From Polynucleobacter meluiroseus (GTDB lineage Bacteria; Pseudomonadota; Gammaproteobacteria; Burkholderiales; Burkholderiaceae), in NCBI GenBank assembly GCA_945947155.1, contig CAMEXM010000013.1, forward strand, positions 1 through 36,408: 36,408 nt of DNA, in the 5' to 3' direction. Position 1 is the first letter of the stretch; each line of letters starts with the position of its first letter. A program made the position numbers and the translations under genes. The notes beneath the pieces were generated by a model. That model searched no databases and was not told where the DNA came from. It was given only the letters and a program-made list of their open reading frames with translations. Shown here piece by piece: positions 1-7,808 of the stretch.

Positions 1-12
1 TTTTATTTATAA

Positions 13-36
13 AAAGGCCATCGCTCGGATGGCTTT
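13..36 (-). terminator. possible hairpin terminator, best read on the minus strand
   Basis: GCCATC (17-22) and GATGGC (28-33) pair around a 5-base loop, with A/T pairs extending the stem outward. On the minus strand the stem is followed by CCTTTTTAT, a fair U-run. On the plus strand it is followed only by TTTGC. Because the next gene reads plus, the hairpin may belong to a gene left of the window or be bidirectional. Confidence 0.3.
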
Positions 37-152
37 GCAACAGAATCGTTGGACTTATCTATCATTATGTTTCATGCTCTTTCGGGGCTCTAGTAAGCTC
101 TGAATTTAAATCCTCTATATACTTCGCTAATTACTATTCAGTGGACCAAAAC

Positions 153-1007
153 ATGCCACGTTATCTCAAATCAGTCCTTTGCCTTTGCCTCTTTGCTACT
201 TCACTAGGACTCGGTGCGCAAACCGTCTTACGCGTAACCACCATTCCGGAGGAAGCTGCAACCGAGCAGATGCGTAAATTTGGCCCCTTGACCAAGTACC
301 TCGAACGTACGCTAGGCACTAAGGTCGATTTTGTACCAGTCAATGACTATCCAGCTGCAGTAGAAGCGCTTGTAAACAAGCAAGTTGACCTGGTTTGGTT
401 TGGTGGCTTCACCTATGTACAAGCGCAAATTCGTTCTGGCGGAAAGATTGTGCCCATTGCGCAGCGTGAAGAAGATACTAATTTTCGTTCCGTTTTTATT
501 ACCCAAACCAATTCCGGCATTAAGCGCCTTGCTGATTTAAAAGGAAAGCAAGTCAGCTTTGGCTCGCAATCAAGTACCTCGGGCCATCTAATGCCCCGCT
601 CTTTTTTATTGGATGCGGGAATCGATCCAGATAAAGATTTTAAACGGGTAGCCTATTCTGGAGCGCACGATGCAACCATTGCAGCGGTTGTGAGTGGTCG
701 TGTTGATGCGGCAGCACTAGACATCACGGTATGGCGTAAATTTGTGGCAGAAAAAAAGGTGGACACCAGCAAGGTCAACGTATTTTTTACAACCCCACCG
801 TACTTTAATTACAACTGGTCGGTGCATGCCGACATGCCAGCAGCGCAGCGTGAAAAAATAACGAATGCATTGCTTATTCTCAATATGAATAATCCAGAGG
901 GTAAAGAAATCTTGACCCTGAATCGTGCTACTAAGTACATCCCCACTAAACCAGAAAACTACAAGGGTCTGGAGAGCGCAGGACGCAGTGCCGGCTTGAT
1001 TCGTTAA
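153..1007 (+). CDS. putative selenate ABC transporter, periplasmic substrate-binding protein
   Basis: This is a phosphonate-type (PhnD-like) periplasmic binding protein. A signal peptide (about residues 1-22, ending LGLGAQ) precedes a PBP fold with VDLVWFGGFTYVQAQ and PIAQREEDTNFRS segments. These resemble the family named putative selenate ABC transporter binding protein (TIGR04553, from memory), which is usually found near selD. That neighbourhood holds here: the ATPase, two permeases, senA and selD follow on the same strand. The substrate is therefore inferred as an oxidised selenium anion; phosphonate or phosphite remains possible. I chose ATG at 153, though a GTG at 141 in frame would add four residues; neither has a convincing ribosome-binding site. 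The first gene of the ABC operon; the next gene starts 7 bases after its stop. Confidence 0.8.
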   Translation: MPRYLKSVLCLCLFATSLGLGAQTVLRVTTIPEEAATEQMRKFGPLTKYLERTLGTKVDFVPVNDYPAAVEALVNKQVDLVWFGGFTYVQAQIRSGGKIVPIAQREEDTNFRSVFITQTNSGIKRLADLKGKQVSFGSQSSTSGHLMPRSFLLDAGIDPDKDFKRVAYSGAHDATIAAVVSGRVDAAALDITVWRKFVAEKKVDTSKVNVFFTTPPYFNYNWSVHADMPAAQREKITNALLILNMNNPEGKEILTLNRATKYIPTKPENYKGLESAGRSAGLIR

Positions 1008-1014
1008 TTGACAC

Positions 1015-1878
1015 GTGCAGAGTCAAATTACTACTCGCAACGACTTTGGCATTGAGCTGAGCGAGGTCACCGCTCAGCATCCCGCGGCATCGGAACACGC
1101 TCCCCCAGCAATTCAAGGACTCAGCTTAGCAATCGCACCAGGGGAGCATGTCGCCATCATCGGCCCCTCAGGTTCGGGTAAAACCAGCTGTTTGCTGGTG
1201 ATTGCCGCTGCTTTAAAAGTACAGTCTGGAAATATCGCACTAAATAACCAGTCCGTTTGGAAGTTGCCCACACGTAAGCTGCAAAAATTACGCGGTAATC
1301 TTTTTTATGCGCCGCAAACTCCACCCTTACCCCCTCGGCAGCGTGTCATTACTGCACTCCTAGCAGCTAAATTACCAGGACAGTCTTTCTTTACTAGCCT
1401 GATGAGTTTGATTTATCCCCGGGATATAAAAGAAGCCAGTGACGCTCTTGCGCAATTTGACCTTGCGGATAAGCTTTGGCAACGGGTAGACCGCCTTTCT
1501 GGCGGTGAGCGCCAGCGTGTTGGATTAGCGCGTGCCTTGCTGGCGCCTGCAAAGATCTGGTTAATTGACGAGCCACTTTCTGCTTTAGATCCCACCCGAG
1601 CACGCCAGGCTATCGAAAGCTTGATTACACATGCTAAAGAGCATGGGGTTACTTTAATTACGAGCTTGCACCAAGTGGACGTGGCAACGACCCAATTTCC
1701 ACGGGTCATTGGTTTGCGTGATGGAAAGCTGGTCTTTGATTTGCCGAGCGGCGAAGTCAGTAAAGAACATTTGGCAGATCTGTATAAGCAGCATGAACAC
1801 GAGCTTGATCAAACTACACCTGTCTCACTCGATATTCCTCCTGAGCCAGCTCCGGTCAAGATCATTCACTGTCGGTAA
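1015..1878 (+). CDS. ABC transporter ATP-binding protein (PhnC-like, putative selenate importer)
   Basis: This ATPase energises the importer encoded around it. Walker A is GPSGSGKT (residues 50-57), the signature LSGGERQR lies near residue 161, and Walker B IWLIDEP near 180, followed by SALD and a switch-histidine region TSLHQVD. The length of 287 residues is a little more than a bare PhnC, with about 30 non-conserved residues at each end. The start is GTG at 1015, 7 bases after the binding-protein stop. The binding protein precedes it and two permeases follow, so it is the cytoplasmic motor of a single operon. Specificity is inferred from context only. Confidence 0.85.
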   Translation: MQSQITTRNDFGIELSEVTAQHPAASEHAPPAIQGLSLAIAPGEHVAIIGPSGSGKTSCLLVIAAALKVQSGNIALNNQSVWKLPTRKLQKLRGNLFYAPQTPPLPPRQRVITALLAAKLPGQSFFTSLMSLIYPRDIKEASDALAQFDLADKLWQRVDRLSGGERQRVGLARALLAPAKIWLIDEPLSALDPTRARQAIESLITHAKEHGVTLITSLHQVDVATTQFPRVIGLRDGKLVFDLPSGEVSKEHLADLYKQHEHELDQTTPVSLDIPPEPAPVKIIHCR

Positions 1879-1884
1879 TCAGCA

Positions 1885-2727
1885 GTGTCCGCGTCTTTAG
1901 CCCAACCCATTAACCCTGCGCTACGAGATCCGGCTTGGATGGGCCGACTATTTTGGTCGATAGCGATCCTTGTTCTCTTGGTGCCCGCATTTGTCGCAAC
2001 GGAGTTTAGGCCTTGGATTTTGCTGGAATCGGAAAATCTCAAAGTGAGCTCTCGATTTCTAGCGGATTTTTTCCCGCCCGAGACAAAGCCTGATTTTTTA
2101 TTGCTCGTTTTGAAGGAGGCGTGGCGAACCATTGCGATTGCAACCGCCGGTACTTTTTTAGCGCTGCTACTGGCAATCCCACTGACATTGATCTCAACCC
2201 GGGTGTTATCGATCTCATCCTTATCGGGACGAATGCATCATTTGCCGTTTGCTGTACGTCAACTCGTGCGTTGGATTTTAATTATCATTCGCAGTGTTCC
2301 TGAGTTAATTTGGGCCCTAGTGTTTGTTCGGGTCGTTGGTCTTGGACCAGCTGCAGGGGTCTTAGCAATTGGCTTAACGTATGCAGGGATGCTGGGTAAG
2401 GTCTACACCGAGATCCTGGAAAGTGGCGATCATCACGTCTCGAGTAATTTAATGCGCAATGGCTCTAGTCGCTTACAAGCATTCTTTTATGGAGTCTTGC
2501 CACAGAACGTAACCGAGCTGACTAGCTATACCGTATACCGCTGGGAGTGCGCTATTCGGGCATCTGCTGTGCTTGGATTTGTGGGAGCAGGGGGCCTCGG
2601 GCAACAGCTTGATAATTCGATGCGGATGTTTAATGGCGGCGAAGTAGCAACCATTTTGATTGTCTTTATGCTCTTAGTTGGCTTAGCAGACCTATTAAGC
2701 GCCTGGCTCAGAAAGATCCTGCAATGA
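1885..2727 (+). CDS. ABC transporter permease 1 (PhnE-like)
   Basis: An inner-membrane permease of the binding-protein-dependent type. Hydrophobic segments start near residue 23, and the EAA-type cytoplasmic loop is visible around GVLPQNVTELTSYTVYRWECAIRAS, a PhnE signature. A GAGGLGQQL segment follows, also typical of PhnE. It starts with GTG at 1885, 6 bases after the ATPase stop, and its TGA overlaps the next permease start (ATGA, 2724-2727), indicating translational coupling. Together with the next gene it probably forms a heterodimeric membrane channel for selenate or a related oxyanion. Confidence 0.85.
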   Translation: MSASLAQPINPALRDPAWMGRLFWSIAILVLLVPAFVATEFRPWILLESENLKVSSRFLADFFPPETKPDFLLLVLKEAWRTIAIATAGTFLALLLAIPLTLISTRVLSISSLSGRMHHLPFAVRQLVRWILIIIRSVPELIWALVFVRVVGLGPAAGVLAIGLTYAGMLGKVYTEILESGDHHVSSNLMRNGSSRLQAFFYGVLPQNVTELTSYTVYRWECAIRASAVLGFVGAGGLGQQLDNSMRMFNGGEVATILIVFMLLVGLADLLSAWLRKILQ

Positions 2728-3527
2728 TCAATCCAAACGCCAACCCATGGTTTCGTTGGAACTGCTCGGTGTGTTGGGTCACGCTGGGCATATTGCTATT
2801 AACGATCCTCAGTTTTTGGACTTTGGATCTTCAGTTAGAGCGATTATTTTCGGTCGATAGTGCCAAGTGGATGGGGCGGTTTTTAGGTGAACTTCTATCA
2901 CCTGACGTACGAGCCGTTTTTTTACATAAACTGTGGATTGCTAGCGTAGAGACCTTAGCCATGTCGGCAGTAGGCACTATCTTGGCCGCTTTTTTTGGCT
3001 TACTGCTGGCGATTCCGGCAAGTAAAAGCCATCCCGGTGACCCTGCACATTGGCGTTTTTTATGTCGACTCATACTCAACGGCCTACGCTCCATACCCGA
3101 GCTCGTATGGGCTGCCTTAGTCTTGATATCAGCCGGCTTAGGGCCATTTGCCGGGACACTCGCATTGGCGCTACACACGACGGGTGTTCTTGGGCGCTTA
3201 TTTTCGGAGTCGATCGAGAATGCACCGCAAGCAGCAGCGAAAGCTCTGCGTGTGCAGGGCGCTTCAGAGAGTCAAGTATTTTTATACGCCACCTTACCCA
3301 CGATCATTCCGCAGCTCATGTCCTATTCCCTGTATCGCTGGGAGAACAATATTCGTGCGGCTGCTATTTTGGGCGTGGTGGGCGGAGGTGGCTTGGGGCA
3401 AATGTTAGCGTTTCATATGGGGCTATTTCAAATGCAAGAGACCAGTAGCATCTTGATCGCCATGATATTACTCGTTGTTCTGGTCGATACCTTGTCTTAC
3501 GCTGCTCGACGTCTGATGTCGCGCTAG
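2724..3527 (+). CDS. ABC transporter permease 2 (PhnE-like)
   Basis: The second PhnE-family permease, 267 residues with about six membrane segments. It carries the same landmarks as permease 1 (ATLPTIIPQLMSYSLYRWENNIRAA and VVGGGGLGQML), so the two are paralogues from a duplication and probably pair as a heterodimer. The start ATG overlaps the stop of permease 1 by four bases. This is the last gene of the importer operon; 75 bases with a possible promoter separate it from senA. Confidence 0.85.
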   Translation: MINPNANPWFRWNCSVCWVTLGILLLTILSFWTLDLQLERLFSVDSAKWMGRFLGELLSPDVRAVFLHKLWIASVETLAMSAVGTILAAFFGLLLAIPASKSHPGDPAHWRFLCRLILNGLRSIPELVWAALVLISAGLGPFAGTLALALHTTGVLGRLFSESIENAPQAAAKALRVQGASESQVFLYATLPTIIPQLMSYSLYRWENNIRAAAILGVVGGGGLGQMLAFHMGLFQMQETSSILIAMILLVVLVDTLSYAARRLMSR

Positions 3528-3555
3528 TTTAAGCACGAAGCCCTCCGAATATAAT
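3528..3555 (+). promoter_or_regulatory. possible sigma-70 promoter upstream of senA
   Basis: A perfect TATAAT is at 3550-3555. A weak -35 match, TTTAAG (3528-3533), sits 16 bases upstream. The site lies in the 75-base gap between the second permease and senA, so the biosynthetic genes may be transcribed separately from the importer. The -35 element is poor. Confidence 0.4.
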
Positions 3556-3602
3556 CTAGAGGCGTGTATTGATACGGTGCCAGAATCCCAATTTTATACC
3601 CC

Positions 3603-4754
3603 ATGCCCCATCCCCCATTAGCCGATCACCCCCTGTATGAGCCCCATCCTAGTTCTGCGCTTTTAGATGGCTGGCTGGTCAGCACGAATAGCCTGACACG
3701 CAGCATTCTGGAAAACATGAGACCGGGCGATGAAGTGGTTGCGATCGATGCCATTTTAAATCCCCCGCATTGGGAGTTCGGTCACCTCACGTGGTTTCAT
3801 GAGTTTTGGGTGCATCGCTGTGGGCAGGTATCCAGCCCATCCCTATTGCATGACGCCGATTATCTATTTAATTCTTCTGAAATTGCGCATCGGGATCGAT
3901 GGGCAATCCCTATGCCACCGCTGGATGTACTGCTTGATTACAACGCATGCGTTATGCAAAAGACGCGCGAGCTCCTAGTAAAGCCCATTGATGCAGAGCA
4001 AGCCTACTTTATTCAGTTAGCCATTTTTCATCAGGATATGCACAATGAGGCTTTTGCGTATATGTGGCAAACCTTAGGCTATCCGGCACCATTCGAACCA
4101 TTTTCTCTACCTAAGTTAGCTACTAATCCAGCGTCCGCAACCATTCATTTTCCAGAAACGAAATTAATGGTTGGCTCTGAACCCAAGAGTGGCTTCATTT
4201 TTGATAATGAAAAGTGGTCGCATTCGATAACCTTACCCGCCTTTACTATTGCGGAGCGGGCCGTGAGCAATGCCGACTATTTGGAATTCATTGAATCACC
4301 AGCAAATCAAGCCGATTTGAACCCAGTCACAGCCCCAATGCACTGGAAAAAAGAAAGGGGGGTGTGGTACCAGCGCTATTTTGATGCGTGGCGTGATTTT
4401 TCTGAGCTTGAGCCGGTGCGGCACATTTCCTATAGTGATGCCAAACGGTATTGTGATTGGCGTGAGTTACGTCTACCTACTGAGCATGAGCTGGGTTTAT
4501 TGATGGCTCAAAAACAAGATGATTGGCAGCCATCCCATTTATGGGAATGGACCAGCAGCCCTTTTGCCCCCTTTCCTAGATTTAGCAGTGATCCCTATGC
4601 CGATTACTCCCAGCCTTGGTTTGATGGGAACCATCAGGTCTTAAAGGGGTGGAGCCTATATACTCCCGAGCGCTTGAGACGAAGTGCCTTTCGTAATTTT
4701 TACGCCCCGCATCGCCAAGACCATTTTTGTGGCTTTCGCACGTGTTTACTCTAA
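3603..4754 (+). CDS. senA: selenoneine synthase SenA (EgtB-like non-haem iron enzyme)
   Basis: The protein is 383 residues. An N-terminal DinB-like helical domain contributes the iron ligands: GHLTW (His61) and FHQDMHNEAF (His143, His147) match the H/HxxxH pattern of EgtB. A C-terminal FGE-sulfatase domain follows (LWEWTSSPF, RRSAFRNFY, ending FCGFR). EgtB forms the C-S bond on hercynine; SenA, its relative described in 2022, joins hercynine to a selenosugar and releases selenoneine. Assignment to SenA rather than EgtB rests on the neighbours: selD, egtD and a TIGR04348-type glycosyltransferase are all within 4.2 kb, and there is no egtA. The start ATG at 3603 lacks a good ribosome-binding site. 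It precedes selD by 60 bases on the same strand. Confidence 0.82.
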   Translation: MPHPPLADHPLYEPHPSSALLDGWLVSTNSLTRSILENMRPGDEVVAIDAILNPPHWEFGHLTWFHEFWVHRCGQVSSPSLLHDADYLFNSSEIAHRDRWAIPMPPLDVLLDYNACVMQKTRELLVKPIDAEQAYFIQLAIFHQDMHNEAFAYMWQTLGYPAPFEPFSLPKLATNPASATIHFPETKLMVGSEPKSGFIFDNEKWSHSITLPAFTIAERAVSNADYLEFIESPANQADLNPVTAPMHWKKERGVWYQRYFDAWRDFSELEPVRHISYSDAKRYCDWRELRLPTEHELGLLMAQKQDDWQPSHLWEWTSSPFAPFPRFSSDPYADYSQPWFDGNHQVLKGWSLYTPERLRRSAFRNFYAPHRQDHFCGFRTCLL

Positions 4755-4814
4755 ATTGAGTAAGCTTACCTAGTTCTGGCATTTGCCATCCTTTAAATAC
4801 TTGATCAATTCTTT

Positions 4815-5861
4815 ATGACTACTTCTTACAACGGCCGCCTGACTTCTTTATCGCATGGTGGAGGCTGCGGCTGCAAGATTGCTCCGGGTATCCTGAGCGA
4901 TATTCTGAAAGCCTCGCCCATCCGCAATTTACCCGCCGCACTGCTGGCCGGTTCTGACAACAATGAAGATGCCGCGGTCTATCAAATTAATGAGCACCAA
5001 GCGATTGTGGCCACAACGGATTTCTTTATGCCCATCGTCGATGATCCCTTTGAGTTTGGCCGGATCGCCGCAACCAATGCCATTTCGGATATCTATGCCA
5101 TGGGTGCGCAGCCTCTTTTTGCACTCGCTCTATTAGGTATGCCGATTGCAGTTTTACCGTTAGAGGTGATTCAACAAGTAACGGCAGGCGGTGAATCCGT
5201 TTGCAATGACGCTGGCATCATGATCGCTGGCGGCCACTCGATCGATACGGTCGAGCCCATTTATGGCTTAGTGGCGATTGGTATCGTCGATCCCAAAAAA
5301 CACAAGCTCAATAGTGGCGCCCGGGCAGGCGATAGCATCATTTTAAGTAAGCCATTAGGGGTGGGCATACTTTCTGCGGCGCTAAAAAAAGAACTGCTCT
5401 CAGCGGCAGGCTATCAAGAGATGATTGCGCTGACGACCAAATTAAATAAGCCTGGTGTTGCCCTCGCGCAGCTGGATGGAGTCCATGCCCTAACGGATGT
5501 CACCGGTTTTGGCTTGGCAGGACATCTTTTAGAGATGGCCAGGGGATCGAAGTTAATGGCGCAGGTGCAATGGGATGCCATTCCAGTCATTCAGGAGGCA
5601 GTAGAGCACGTCAAGGCTGATATTTATACGGGTGCCTCCACGCGCAATTGGGCTGGCTATGGCGGTGAAGTAAAGCTTGTGAGTAACTTGGCAGTCTGGC
5701 AACAAAACCTCTTGACCGATCCACAGACGAGTGGCGGTCTACTTATCTCGTGCGCACCAGAACAAGAAGCTGAAGTCCTCTCGATTCTCAATTTAGGCGG
5801 CTTTGCTAGCGCAAAGAAAATAGGTCATTTTGCTGCGGGGACCGGACTATCCGTTGTATAG
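4815..5861 (+). CDS. selD: selenide, water dikinase (selenophosphate synthase, SenC/SelD)
   Basis: It makes selenophosphate from selenide and ATP. The 348 residues align along their whole length with E. coli SelD as I remember it: an N-terminal GGGCGCK catalytic loop (Cys18, Cys20, Lys21), TTDFFMPIVDDPFEFGRIAATNAISD, AGGHSID, LTDVTGFGLAGHL, and DPQTSGGLL near residue 301. The catalytic position is Cys, not selenocysteine. In selenoneine clusters this enzyme is called SenC and feeds SenB; whether it also serves selenoprotein or selenouridine synthesis cannot be seen here, because selA, selB and selU are not in the window. It ends 12 bases before the egtD-like gene, with GGAAGG between them. 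Confidence 0.93.
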   Translation: MTTSYNGRLTSLSHGGGCGCKIAPGILSDILKASPIRNLPAALLAGSDNNEDAAVYQINEHQAIVATTDFFMPIVDDPFEFGRIAATNAISDIYAMGAQPLFALALLGMPIAVLPLEVIQQVTAGGESVCNDAGIMIAGGHSIDTVEPIYGLVAIGIVDPKKHKLNSGARAGDSIILSKPLGVGILSAALKKELLSAAGYQEMIALTTKLNKPGVALAQLDGVHALTDVTGFGLAGHLLEMARGSKLMAQVQWDAIPVIQEAVEHVKADIYTGASTRNWAGYGGEVKLVSNLAVWQQNLLTDPQTSGGLLISCAPEQEAEVLSILNLGGFASAKKIGHFAAGTGLSVV

Positions 5862-5873
5862 GAAGGCCATACA

Positions 5874-6809
5874 GTGAAACAGACCTTGCTTGAAGAATTG
5901 CATCTGAGCCTAACTGCAGATGTGCCGTTTATATCACCCAAGTTTTTCTACGATGAGATCGGCTCGCATCTCTTTGATGTCATTACATTGCTCGAGGAGT
6001 ATTACCCAACGCGAACAGAGCAGTGGATCATGGATGCCCATCGCGCTGCTATTGCGAAGGCCATAGGCGACTGCGACGTGTTGCTCGACCTTGGAGCGGG
6101 CAATTGCGCTAAGGCAAGCCAGCTTTTCAGTAGCATTAAACCAAAGCAGTACCGGGCACTCGATATCTCAAAAGAATATTTGGAAGCGGCCGTTGCTGAT
6201 CTGCAAAAACAGTTTCCACAGATCGCCATGCGCGCACAGGCGATTGACTTAAGCTTGCCTATGGCATTTCCGGATATTTCAAATCTGCGGAAGATCTTTT
6301 TCTTTCCAGGATCCTCGATTGGAAACTACGATCCTGAAAAAGCAGATCAATTTTTTACGAATATCGCTCAGGAATGCCATGGCAATGGCGGCCTCTTAAT
6401 CGGCGTTGACTTAGTCAAAGATCGTGAAACCTTGCATCTTGCGTATAACGACCCTTTGGGGGTTACCGCAGCATTTAATTTAAATATTCTTTTACATGTC
6501 AATCGAATCATGGGCAGTAACTTTCATCTGCCGAATTGGGAACACGTCGCCTTTTTTAATGAATCCCTGTCCCGCATTGAGATGCACCTCCGTGCGCGAG
6601 CGGATCTAGAGGTGATTCTCCCCAGTGATGGGACTAAAGAGCATGTGATTCAGTTCAAGGTCGGTGATTTGATCCATACCGAAAATAGCTATAAGTACAC
6701 GCAAGAGGACTTTACCGAAAAACTCCATCGTGCAGGATTTGACAATATTCAAACGTGGACGGATCCCAAGAAATACTTTTTAGTGTGCTTCGCCAATGCG
6801 AAGAACTGA
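5874..6809 (+). CDS. egtD: L-histidine N-alpha-methyltransferase (EgtD-like), hercynine synthase
   Basis: It trimethylates histidine with S-adenosylmethionine to give hercynine, the acceptor for SenA. The 311-residue protein shows EgtD landmarks: SPKFFYDEIGSHLFD (near 21-35), EYYPTRTE, the SAM-binding motif DLGAGNC (72-78), FFPGSSIGN (near 142), GVDLVKD, and DPLGVTAAFNLNILLHVNR. The start is GTG at 5874, well placed after a GGAAGG ribosome-binding site, 12 bases after the selD stop, so the two are co-translated. The gene runs convergently towards senB, with only 27 bases between their stops. Confidence 0.9.
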   Translation: MKQTLLEELHLSLTADVPFISPKFFYDEIGSHLFDVITLLEEYYPTRTEQWIMDAHRAAIAKAIGDCDVLLDLGAGNCAKASQLFSSIKPKQYRALDISKEYLEAAVADLQKQFPQIAMRAQAIDLSLPMAFPDISNLRKIFFFPGSSIGNYDPEKADQFFTNIAQECHGNGGLLIGVDLVKDRETLHLAYNDPLGVTAAFNLNILLHVNRIMGSNFHLPNWEHVAFFNESLSRIEMHLRARADLEVILPSDGTKEHVIQFKVGDLIHTENSYKYTQEDFTEKLHRAGFDNIQTWTDPKKYFLVCFANAKN

Positions 6810-6836
6810 ACTAAAGCTAACTCAATTGCTCCATAG

Positions 6837-7775
6837 TTAATGCGCAATTAAGCCACTCACCAACTCGTGAATCGACTTTTTCTCCCGCGCTGGTTTAATT
6901 AGCTCTCTGCGTAAATTAATACACTTTTGCAGTGAAGCATAAAAGGCGGGTGTGTTTTCTGCGCGATATAAAAGCGTAGCCAGTCCATTTGCATCGGCCA
7001 CTGGGTAGTACCCAGGGTAGTCTTCACCCAGTAAACCGCGATTGCCTGGAATGTCGGATGCGATCACTGGAATACCGAGTGCAATCGCCTCGGAGACGAC
7101 GTGAGCGCCACCTTCCATGCGGCTGGAAATGACCATCAGGCGACTTTGCGAGAGGACCTTCAAGGCATCCGCATGACTCACCTCACCAAGCCACTCGTAG
7201 CGATCGATGGCTGCACTGAATTTTGCGGCTTGGTCTTTTATTTGGGAATTCATTGCCTGACCTAAATGCCTAACCGTGATTTTAGAATCGGATGGCAAGA
7301 GTGGGAGGCTCCGCACTATGCAAAACGGATCCTTTTCATCCCTGAGGTGCCCAATAATACTGACTAAAAAATCATCTTTGGCAGCCAAATCCCTTACATT
7401 AACCTCAACCGATTGATAGATGACTTGGACTTTATGTTGAAGATGAGCGGGCACCGAATCCACTGCGGCTGACTGCAAGACAATGAGCTGATCCGCCATC
7501 TCCATCGACTCAATCACTTCACTGTGATTTTTGATATCGCGATAGAGATCGGTCCCGGTCAAAATCAAAACAAGGGGTCTGCTGGGGTATTGTTTCTTAA
7601 ACTCTACAATCGATTGGTGGCTGCGATACGCATGCAGTGCGATTAATAAACTGGCATCACCTCCAGACCACGACTCGGTGACCTCGACCGAATAGCCAAG
7701 TTCTTCCAAAAACCCTTGCCAGCGCAAAGCAGTCATCCGGTTTCCATGAAGGCTCCCCAGTGGTGCGGGGGTCAC
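6837..7775 (-). CDS. senB: selenosugar synthase SenB (TIGR04348-type glycosyltransferase)
   Basis: A GT-B glycosyltransferase expected to transfer selenium from selenophosphate to a UDP-sugar. Family landmarks seen are TPAPLGSLHGNRMTALRW at the N terminus, LLIALHAYRSH, LTGTDLYRD (about 73-80), VIYQSV, and a nucleotide-sugar binding segment MEGGAHVVSEAIALGIPVIASDIPGNRGLL. The coordinates use the first standard start (GTG, 7775), but that removes the first beta strand: the codons upstream read KPRIEIV, exactly what the family has. There is no ATG, GTG or TTG before the stop at 7806-7808, while AAAGG sits six bases ahead of an ATC codon at 7796. The true start is therefore probably ATC at 7796 (or ATT at 7784). 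It lies just downstream of the transporter gene. Confidence 0.85.
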   Translation of the reverse strand: MTPAPLGSLHGNRMTALRWQGFLEELGYSVEVTESWSGGDASLLIALHAYRSHQSIVEFKKQYPSRPLVLILTGTDLYRDIKNHSEVIESMEMADQLIVLQSAAVDSVPAHLQHKVQVIYQSVEVNVRDLAAKDDFLVSIIGHLRDEKDPFCIVRSLPLLPSDSKITVRHLGQAMNSQIKDQAAKFSAAIDRYEWLGEVSHADALKVLSQSRLMVISSRMEGGAHVVSEAIALGIPVIASDIPGNRGLLGEDYPGYYPVADANGLATLLYRAENTPAFYASLQKCINLRRELIKPAREKKSIHELVSGLIAH

Positions 7776-7808
7776 GATTTCAATGCGGGGTTTGATGTTC
7801 GGCCTTTA

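Noticed and set aside
4815..5861. Selenocysteine codon in selD
   Set aside because: The catalytic loop has cysteine codons and no in-frame TGA, so no SECIS element is needed.
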